Positions 57,670 to 64,000 of a stretch of 64,000 nt of DNA are shown here, piece after piece. Numbering within the stretch: position 1 is the first letter of the stretch; every line of letters starts with the position of its first letter. Source of the DNA: Rickettsia sp. (GTDB lineage Bacteria > Pseudomonadota > Alphaproteobacteria > Rickettsiales > Rickettsiaceae); NCBI GenBank assembly GCA_015657545.1, contig JADHZC010000011.1, positions 152,571 through 216,570 on the forward strand, written 5' to 3'. Position numbers and translations under genes: made by a program. Under the pieces are notes generated by a model. The model was given only the letters and a program-made list of their open reading frames with translations. It was not told where the DNA came from and searched no databases.

Positions 57670-58813
57670 TTATTTATAATAATTTTTTATAAAATTATTA
57701 ATAGAATCTCTCTTGGGTTTATTTTGTATATATTCAAATTCTGTCCAGAATTTTTTTGTATATTCTTCTAGAGTCATCATTTCTATAATATGTTGATCAG
57801 TAACTTTTCCTAAAACAATATCATCTTGAATTTGAAGCATTTGCAATTCATTTTTAACAAAAAGAGTTAAATCTTTTTCTAAAACAGTATTTTCAATTAA
57901 TGATAATTCTTGATTAGTCGAAACATCTATTTTTGGTTTATCTTTTTTATTTGAAGAAGATTTTTCAATCTTTTGTTTATTTTTATCTTTTTTCAAAGAA
58001 TTTGATGTTTGATTTTTCAGATTATTTCTTTGAGAATCTTTTAATTTTTTTTCATCGGATTGTTCTTGTACATTTTTATCTGAACTTATATTTTTTTCCG
58101 ATTTTATTTTTTGATTTTGTTTATTTATTTTTGGTTTTTGTTCAAAAATAAATGTTTTATCAGATTCTAATAAAGAATCATTTTTTACTTTTTCCTGATT
58201 TATATTGTGAGAAAGATCATTAGATAATTTTGTATCTTCATTTTTTTCATATGTAGAAAGAATCATTAGATATTTGTATCTTCATTTTTTCATAGCCAAT
58301 ATTTTATCAGATTCTAATAAAGAATCATTTTTACTTTTCTTGATTATATTGTGAGAAAGATCATTAGATATTTTGTATTTCATTTTTTTCATAGCCAATA
58401 TTTTGTCAGATTCTAATAAAGAATCATTTTCTACTTTTTCTTGATTTTATGTGAGAAAGATCATTAGATAATTTTGTATCTTCATTTTTTCATAGCCAAA
58501 TATTTTATCAGATTCTAATAAAGAATCATTTTCTACTTTTTCTGATTTATATTGTGAGAAAGATCATTAGATAATTTTGTATCTTCATTTTTTTTATATC
58601 CAAATGTCTTTTCTGTTCCTGGATTATCTGAAGAATTTTTGCAAAATTAGAGTTTTGCTTTCGGTTTTCATTATTAGATAATGGTAAGGGAGCAAGATTA
58701 GTATCTGATTTAGGATCTTTTCAGGATCTTGATTTTTGTTTTCCGGATTTTTAAGAGATTCTATGTAATCAAATATGTCCTGAGATTGTTTCTTTAGAGG
58801 AATTATAAGACAT
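57670..58813 (-). pseudogene. Disordered repeat-bearing gene beside fliQ, frameshifted
   Basis: Family not recognised. The open 3' part (57670-58266) encodes 198 residues: Lys/Ser/Asn-rich disorder, then a folded-looking end (LTLFVKNELQMLQIQDDI; MMTLEEYTKKFWTEFEYI). Upstream the same strand keeps recognisable protein in shifting frames: a possible start at 58813 (MSYNSSKETIS), then QDIFDYIESLKNPENKNQD, then about 100-bp repeats encoding NEDTKLSNDLSHNINQEK and NDSLLESDKIFGYEK. Several indels break it. Its coupling to fliQ suggests a flagellar role. If an internal start is used, the C-terminal part may still be made. Confidence 0.65.
58150..58600. repeat. Degenerate array of about 100-bp repeats
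   Basis: The segment CAGATTCTAATAAAGAATCA starts at 58161, 58318, 58407 and 58509, and ATCATTAGATA recurs five times (about 58217, 58262, 58361, 58461, 58563). Intact units would encode 35 residues; actual spacings of 89, 102 and 157 bp show deletions and one partial extra unit. Most differences are one- or two-base indels, often in T-runs. Confidence 0.85.
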
Positions 58814-58920
58814 TTTTGTTGAATACATTTCTACAAGATATTTAAAATCTTTTATTTTTGTATTTTGAAACAAAATAAACAAAATATAACTATATTTGCA
58901 TTTATATTAGTACTAAAATA

Positions 58921-59414
58921 GTAGCTTTGTAGTAGTGATCAAAAACATAACAACTATCAAGTAAATTATAGTATTGATTTTGCTAATTGATCACTTATAA
59001 CACTAATTATAATAACATTATTCTCAAATGTGTCTATTGGATCAAAATATTGAGATTTATTTTCTTGGTCATTTCTTTCATCAAAATTTTCCATCTAATA
59101 TTTAACTTATAAAATGATAAAAGTCAGATTTTTTGTCAATTTATATCTTCTAAAAAATTGATTAATTTTTCTTGTTCATCTAGCACACAACTAATGTTCT
59201 GGTTCCAATTAAATATTCCTGATTCATTGTTTCATGAGCAATTTTTTGAAGAAGTTATAGCTTTATCATTAGTTTTAATTTGCTCAGTCAAATTATTAAA
59301 TTCTTCTAGTGAAAATTTTAACGATCAGATATTTCTTGAAATATCTTAAGATATTGTGCTTTCTTAATTAAATAATCCTTATGAGCAACTCTTATTTGAA
59401 TAAGATCCTTACCT
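58921..59414 (-). pseudogene. Detached duplicate of the tolC 3' end
   Basis: About 494 bp parallel to 59430-59937, i.e. the last about 130 codons of the TolC-like gene and about 108 bp of downstream sequence. Several small indels and an altered stop region destroy the frame. A plus-strand open frame at 59158-59349 is antisense to it. Confidence 0.9.
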
Positions 59415-59937
59415 TAAAGTATTAAAGAAGTAGCTTTGCATCATGATAATGAACATCAATAACTCACTAAGCAAAATTATAGTACTGATTTTGCTAATTG
59501 ATCACTTATAAGCAATTAATATACACAACATTATCTGTTAAATGTGTCTATTGGGATCAAAATATTGAGATTTATTTTCTTGGTCTATTTCTTTCATCAA
59601 AAGTTTTCCGTCTAATATTTTAATCTTATAAAATGATAAAGCCAGATTTTTTCGTAAATTTATATCTTCAATAAGAAATTGATTCAATTTTTCTTGTTCA
59701 TTTAGCACATCAACTAATGTTCTAGTTCCAATTAAATACTCTTGATTCATTGCTTCATGAGCAATTTTTGAAGAAGTTATAGCTTTATCATTAGCTTTAA
59801 TTTGTTCAATCAAATTATTAAATTCTTCTAGTGAAAATTTTATACGATCAGATATTTCTTGAAATATCTTAAGATATTGTGCTTTCTTAATTAAATAATC
59901 CTTATGAGCAACTCTTATTTGAATAAGATCCTTACCT
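58921..59937. repeat. About 0.5-kb tandem duplication of tolC 3' end
   Basis: Copies 58921-59414 and 59430-59937 run in the same orientation, 15 bp apart. Only the second is joined to the gene body and has an open frame. Confidence 0.92.
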
Positions 59938-60833
59938 CCCTGATTCAAAATAGGTACATCCAATCTTATTTCTAATTTTGATTTAGCAGAAAAATATGTT
60001 TCATTGCTTCTAGAAAGCTTCAAATCTACTTGAGGTAAAAAACTTGCTCTTGCCTTGTATAATTCAGACTTTGCAATATATGTTTCCCTTAAAGCCAATT
60101 TGACTTGAAAATTATTTTTTAAGATTTGAGACGATAATTCATTGACATTTTCTAATGATTTCAATTCAAAATTTGTTAATTCTAAATTATCTGGTAAAAA
60201 TCTTAAATATAAGAAAAATTTTGATTCAGAATCTTTTAAATGTCTTACTGCAGAATGTCTTTCTTTTTCAGCCCTTGCAAGAGATGCTTTGGATATTTCT
60301 AATTCTACTGATGTAGCTTCTCCATGAATATATTTTGCTTTTACATATTCTAATTTTGTTTTATATACCTGGAGATTATTTTCACTTATTTTAAGAATTT
60401 TATGTGCATGTATATTTTCAATATATGCAGATATCATTTTGAATAAAATGTCCTGCTCAAAATTTTGATATTCAAAAAGTGCTTTTTGGGATGTAAATCT
60501 TTTAGATTTCACGTCTATTAAATCAATACCTTTATTAAAAAGATTTTGTGTAGCTTGTATTTGCCAGCTAGCATCATTTAATTCCTTAAATTTCTTATCT
60601 GCATCAAAGTCTATTTGCCAAGGTTGACTGTAAGAAAACCTAATATCTGGTAAAAAGCGAGAATAACTAAAATGTTTCAGATGCATTTGATTCAAAAAAT
60701 TGATTCTAATTATTTCAAGCTCTTCAGATTCAGTGTAAGCTTTTCTCAGAGCCTCATTCAATGTTATACAATATGTAATTGGTGTATAAAAAAAACATAA
60801 GAACAACAATATTCGTAATAAACTGAAATACAT
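59538..60833 (-). CDS. tolC: TolC-family outer-membrane channel
   Basis: Outer-membrane exit duct for efflux pumps or type I secretion. It has 431 residues with a signal peptide (about 1-22). Two outer-membrane-efflux repeats are visible: an N-terminal one with TLNEALRKAYTESEELEI and ATQNLFNKGIDLIDVKSKR, and a second from about 225 with QVKLALRETYIAKSELYKA and SNETYFSAKSKLEIRLDVP. End motif IGTRTLVDVLNEQEKLNQF. No pump genes adjacent. Specific partner unknown, so the symbol is at family level. Confidence 0.93.
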   Translation of the reverse strand: MYFSLLRILLFLCFFYTPITYCITLNEALRKAYTESEELEIIRINFLNQMHLKHFSYSRFLPDIRFSYSQPWQIDFDADKKFKELNDASWQIQATQNLFNKGIDLIDVKSKRFTSQKALFEYQNFEQDILFKMISAYIENIHAHKILKISENNLQVYKTKLEYVKAKYIHGEATSVELEISKASLARAEKERHSAVRHLKDSESKFFLYLRFLPDNLELTNFELKSLENVNELSSQILKNNFQVKLALRETYIAKSELYKARASFLPQVDLKLSRSNETYFSAKSKLEIRLDVPILNQGGKDLIQIRVAHKDYLIKKAQYLKIFQEISDRIKFSLEEFNNLIEQIKANDKAITSSKIAHEAMNQEYLIGTRTLVDVLNEQEKLNQFLIEDINLRKNLALSFYKIKILDGKLLMKEIDQENKSQYFDPNRHI

Positions 60834-61019
60834 ATTTTATAAAATGCTCAGGGTTATAAATCATATTTTAATGGTATAAAAGAGACTTTTAGTGTAACAA
60901 ATATTTTAGCATAAGTAAAATATTTTGAATTTTTAACATTTCAATTGGTTAAGAAATTGATAAAATATGCTGTTATGAATCTGAAGAAGATATTTTTTTA
61001 AATTTTAAATATTTTATCT

Positions 61020-61742
61020 GTGCAAAAAAAAATAAAAATAGAAAAATTTTTAGCTCTGTCAGGTGCTTGTTCTAGAAGAGAAGCAAATAATTTTATTAAA
61101 CAGGGTAGAGTTCTTCTGGAAAGTAAAATTTTGACTAATGTTGCAGAAAGAGTCAATTTGGATTCTTTAGTGCATCTTGATGGTAAAGTAATAAGACCTA
61201 AACAAGTATTAAAAATATGGAAATATTATAAGCCTTTAGATATTATTTGTACTAGAAAAGATCATAAGGGAAGAATTACAATTTTTGATAAATTATCTCA
61301 ATATTTACCTGAAGAAAATTATCTTATTTCTGTTGGGAGATTGGATATAAATAGTGAGGGCCTTATTTTGATTACAAATCATGGAGAATTTGCAAGAAAA
61401 ATGGAACTACCCTCTAATGGTTTTAAAAGAGTTTATAAAGTCAGAGTCTATGGAGATATCAAAAAATTTCTTTCTATGAATATATTAGATATTCAAAAAT
61501 ATTTAGGATATGAAATCTTTAGTTTGAGACTTTCAAAAGAAAAGCAAAATACAAAAAATCATTGGTTTTATGTTACACTTACTGAAGGAAAAAATAGAGA
61601 AGTGAGAAATATTTTTAAATTTTTAGATCTACAAGTTAGTAGACTGATAAGAATTCAATTTGGGGAATTTAAACTAGATTCTATGAATCCTGGAGATTTA
61701 ATATTGGTAAAATCTGAAAAAATTATATTTTCAAATGACTAA
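61020..61742 (+). CDS. rluB: RluB/RsuA-family pseudouridine synthase
   Basis: rRNA pseudouridine synthase, probably of 23S rRNA. It has 240 residues starting at GTG 61020. S4 domain IEKFLALSGACSRREANNFIKQGRV, the YKPLDIICTRKDHKGR segment, catalytic VGRLDINSEGLILIT with the aspartate, and EGKNREVRNIF. RluB is favoured over RsuA/RluF by general pattern, not certain. 52 bp upstream of mutS. Confidence 0.9.
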   Translation: MQKKIKIEKFLALSGACSRREANNFIKQGRVLLESKILTNVAERVNLDSLVHLDGKVIRPKQVLKIWKYYKPLDIICTRKDHKGRITIFDKLSQYLPEENYLISVGRLDINSEGLILITNHGEFARKMELPSNGFKRVYKVRVYGDIKKFLSMNILDIQKYLGYEIFSLRLSKEKQNTKNHWFYVTLTEGKNREVRNIFKFLDLQVSRLIRIQFGEFKLDSMNPGDLILVKSEKIIFSND

Positions 61743-61794
61743 TAGCATAAAATATTTTTTTATTAATTAACTAAATTTAAATAAATTTAAATTG

Positions 61795-64000
61795 ATGGAC
61801 AGAGCTACATTTAATCAAAAATATAATTTTATTAATCTACCCCAAGTTATGCAACAATATTTGGATATCAAATATCTTCATTTAGACTCCTTATTGTTAT
61901 ATCGTATGGGTGATTTTTATGAACTCTTTTTTGAAGATGCATTAAAGGCTTCTCAATTATTAGGAATTACTCTCACTTACAGAAATAAAAATGACCATAA
62001 AAATAAAATACATATGTGTGGTATGCCTTATCATTCAGTCAAAAATTATATTGGAAAACTTTTAAATGAAGGTTTTAAAGTTGCTTTGTGTGATCAATTA
62101 GAAACCGCAGATCAAGCTAAGCAAAGAGGAGGATATAAAGCGATCGTTAAAAGAGAAGTTACAAGAATTATAACTCCAGGTACAATTCTTGATGAAGATA
62201 TGTTAGAAGATCATTTACCTAATTATTTAGGAGCTGTTTTTGTTCAAGCTACAGAAGCTTCTATTTGTTATGTGGATCTATCAACGGCCAAAATATATCT
62301 TTTATCTTTGCATCTTGATCATTTATTACATGAAATTAGAAAATTAAATCTCAAGGAATTAATTATTAGTGAGAAGCATAAAAATTTAGATCTTGTATAT
62401 AAGCTTAGAGAAAATAATATATACATCAATTTTTTGCCAGCAAATATTTTTGACTATGATAAATCAGAAAAAATTATTCTGGATTTTTACAAAATCTTTT
62501 CTCTAGAGTCAATTGCAAATTTTAAATTTTCTGAGGTTATAGTACTTGGTAGCATTTTAGAATATATTTCTCTTACTCAAAAATCCTCTATTCCGAATAT
62601 TAGTAAGCCCAATATTATTAATTCTAAAGATTTTATGTATATAGATTCTTTTTCAAGAGAAAAATTAGAATTGACAGAATCAGTTGTTAATAAAAAAAAC
62701 ACTGTTTTTTATCATATAGATAAAACTGTCTCTAGATCTGGGAGCAGATTGCTCCATAGATATTTATCTATGCCTCTTCAAAATAAAAATTGGATACTTC
62801 ATAGATTAGAATTAGTTGAATATTTTTACAATAATATTGATATTATGTCTAAGATTAGGGAGATTTTAAAAAATGCTCCAGATCTTGAAAGGTCAATTAC
62901 AAAAATAAGTTCAGGTAGAAGTAATGTTCAAGATTTAATATCCACTAAAAATATTTTATCAATTGCATTTAATTTAAGAAAAATATTATTAGAAGAACAA
63001 AAAGACAATTTTTTACCTAAATTTATTGCTGATGGGATAGATAAATTTTTACATCTAGAATCTATTTATCAACTCATAGAAGATTCTATTGATGAAAATT
63101 TGCTATCAGAAAGGAAAATCAAATTATCTTATCACCCCAAAGTAGAAGATTTGCGTAACTCTTTGTTAATTTTTGAAGAAGAAATAAATCTTTTACAAAT
63201 GAAATATCGAGATTTAACTTTTATAGATAATTTAAAAATATCCAATAATAATATTTTAGGATTTTTTGTTGAAGTAAATAATAAGAATGTTCATAAAGTG
63301 AAAGATAACATTTTTATTCATAAACAAACTAATGTAAATAATGCAAGATTTATTACGGATGAGTTAAAAGCTTTGGAATATAAAATAGAAAATAACAAAT
63401 CTATGCTTGTTGGGCTTGAAGAAGAAATTTATTTGGAAATATGTCAAAAGATTTTAAAATGGGAAAATGATTTAAGGCAATTAAGTACTTATTTAAATAA
63501 ATTAGATGTTTTTACAGCTTTTGCTTATCTTGCATATCAAAATGATTACATTAAACCCTCTATAATAGAAGATAATATCATAAATATAGAATCTGGAAGG
63601 CATCTTGTAGTAGAACAAAATTTAAAAACTAAAAATTTAACTTTTATTTCAAATGATTCATATTTAGATGATAAAAATCAAATTTTACTAATTACAGGTC
63701 CTAATATGTCTGGGAAGAGCACTTTTTTAAAACAAACTGCTATTATTACAATACTTGCGCATATTGGATGTTTTGTTCCAGCTCAAAAAGCTACGATAGG
63801 AATAATAGATAAAATTTTTACTCGCATAGGTGCAGGAGATAATTTAGCAAAGGGAGAATCAACTTTTATGGTAGAAATGATAGAAACTTCTATGATTTTA
63901 AATCAAGCTACTGAGAAATCATTGATCATTCTAGACGAGGTAGGTAGAGGAACTTCAACTTATGATGGAGTAGCGATTGCTTGGTCAATTTTAGAATATA
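61795..64000 (+). CDS. mutS: DNA mismatch repair protein MutS (3' end outside window)
   Basis: Mismatch-recognition ATPase. The first 735 codons are present and uninterrupted; the gene runs off the right edge. N-terminal mismatch-binding domain with the conserved pattern LLLYRMGDFYELFFEDA (the F-x-E element reads FYE), GITLTYRNKN, MCGMPYHSV, connector and lever domains, then Walker A TGPNMSGKSTFLKQ at about 633-646, the IFTRIGAGDNLAKGESTFM segment, and Walker B LIILDEVGRGTSTYDG. Starts at ATG 61795. Confidence 0.97.
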   Translation, partial: MDRATFNQKYNFINLPQVMQQYLDIKYLHLDSLLLYRMGDFYELFFEDALKASQLLGITLTYRNKNDHKNKIHMCGMPYHSVKNYIGKLLNEGFKVALCDQLETADQAKQRGGYKAIVKREVTRIITPGTILDEDMLEDHLPNYLGAVFVQATEASICYVDLSTAKIYLLSLHLDHLLHEIRKLNLKELIISEKHKNLDLVYKLRENNIYINFLPANIFDYDKSEKIILDFYKIFSLESIANFKFSEVIVLGSILEYISLTQKSSIPNISKPNIINSKDFMYIDSFSREKLELTESVVNKKNTVFYHIDKTVSRSGSRLLHRYLSMPLQNKNWILHRLELVEYFYNNIDIMSKIREILKNAPDLERSITKISSGRSNVQDLISTKNILSIAFNLRKILLEEQKDNFLPKFIADGIDKFLHLESIYQLIEDSIDENLLSERKIKLSYHPKVEDLRNSLLIFEEEINLLQMKYRDLTFIDNLKISNNNILGFFVEVNNKNVHKVKDNIFIHKQTNVNNARFITDELKALEYKIENNKSMLVGLEEEIYLEICQKILKWENDLRQLSTYLNKLDVFTAFAYLAYQNDYIKPSIIEDNIINIESGRHLVVEQNLKTKNLTFISNDSYLDDKNQILLITGPNMSGKSTFLKQTAIITILAHIGCFVPAQKATIGIIDKIFTRIGAGDNLAKGESTFMVEMIETSMILNQATEKSLIILDEVGRGTSTYDGVAIAWSILEY

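Noticed and set aside
59158..59349. 63-residue plus-strand open frame
   Set aside because: Antisense to the decayed tolC duplicate.
14979..59937. Possibility that all tandem copies and their frameshifts are assembly or read errors
   Set aside because: Not fully excluded, but the copies differ by many base substitutions as well as indels, while single-copy genes between them are intact, which fits real decay of redundant copies better.
1..64000. tRNA, rRNA, tmRNA, 4.5S RNA, RNase P RNA or CRISPR arrays
   Set aside because: I scanned the gaps for conserved arm and loop sequences and regular spaced repeats and saw none; covariance-model searches would be needed for a firm negative.

Overview
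The window is strongly A+T-rich and reads as the chromosome of a host-associated alphaproteobacterium, most like the order Rickettsiales. Supporting features are the mnmG-rsmG-parA-parB block with parS-type sites, the nuoABCDE run, the large (about 1,580-residue) NAD-glutamate dehydrogenase, SURF1, a sodium/solute symporter fused to a histidine kinase, and the lysine/asparagine/isoleucine-heavy proteomes typical of AT-rich symbionts. It also carries flagellar genes (fliF, fliG, a fliH-like gene, fliN, fliQ), peptidoglycan precursor genes (murC, murB) and an undivided Rel/SpoT gene, so it is less reduced than Rickettsia itself. The family cannot be fixed from sequence reading alone.

Layout. 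Bases 1-8,900 are gene-poor: two large lysine/asparagine-rich orphan proteins flank the symporter-kinase, separated by long gaps, one holding a wrecked IS605/IS1341-type tnpB. Bases 8,900-19,200 are compact: an A-type Fe-S carrier, folD, ndk, mnmG-rsmG-parA-parB with two parS-like sites, then nuoABCDE and atpC. Bases 19,360-23,106 (minus) hold fliF-fliG-fliH-fliN. Then come rpsF-rpsR, lipA and recF, followed by comM-SURF1-radA, a DUF2155-like gene, rpoH and the glutamate dehydrogenase, all minus. Bases 38,411-48,520 (plus) carry mnmE, spoT/rel, acpS, murC, murB, sppA, prmC, rmuC and an orphan. Bases 48,743-56,248 carry rluD, trx, ftsY, a TPR-like protein, a SurA-like chaperone, xseA and terC. 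The end has a degenerate OmpR-type regulator, fliQ, a repeat-damaged disordered gene, tolC, an rluB-type gene and the first 735 codons of mutS.

The most unusual feature is repeated local tandem duplication. Three separate segments of about 0.4-0.5 kb, each containing a gene end (parB 3' end plus nuoA 5' end; radA 3' end; tolC 3' end), occur twice in direct tandem. In each pair at least one copy is broken by stops or frameshifts. In radA the copy joined to the gene body is itself frameshifted, and the detached copy keeps the normal tail frame. A fourth locus, beside fliQ, has an array of roughly 100-bp units full of indels. Other points of interest are the symporter-kinase, which has lysine where the phosphoacceptor histidine should be, a perfect 23-bp-arm inverted repeat between folD and ndk, a FolD with an altered signature, and a thioredoxin with a CVPC active site.

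No rRNA, tRNA, CRISPR array, intact transposon or prophage was seen.
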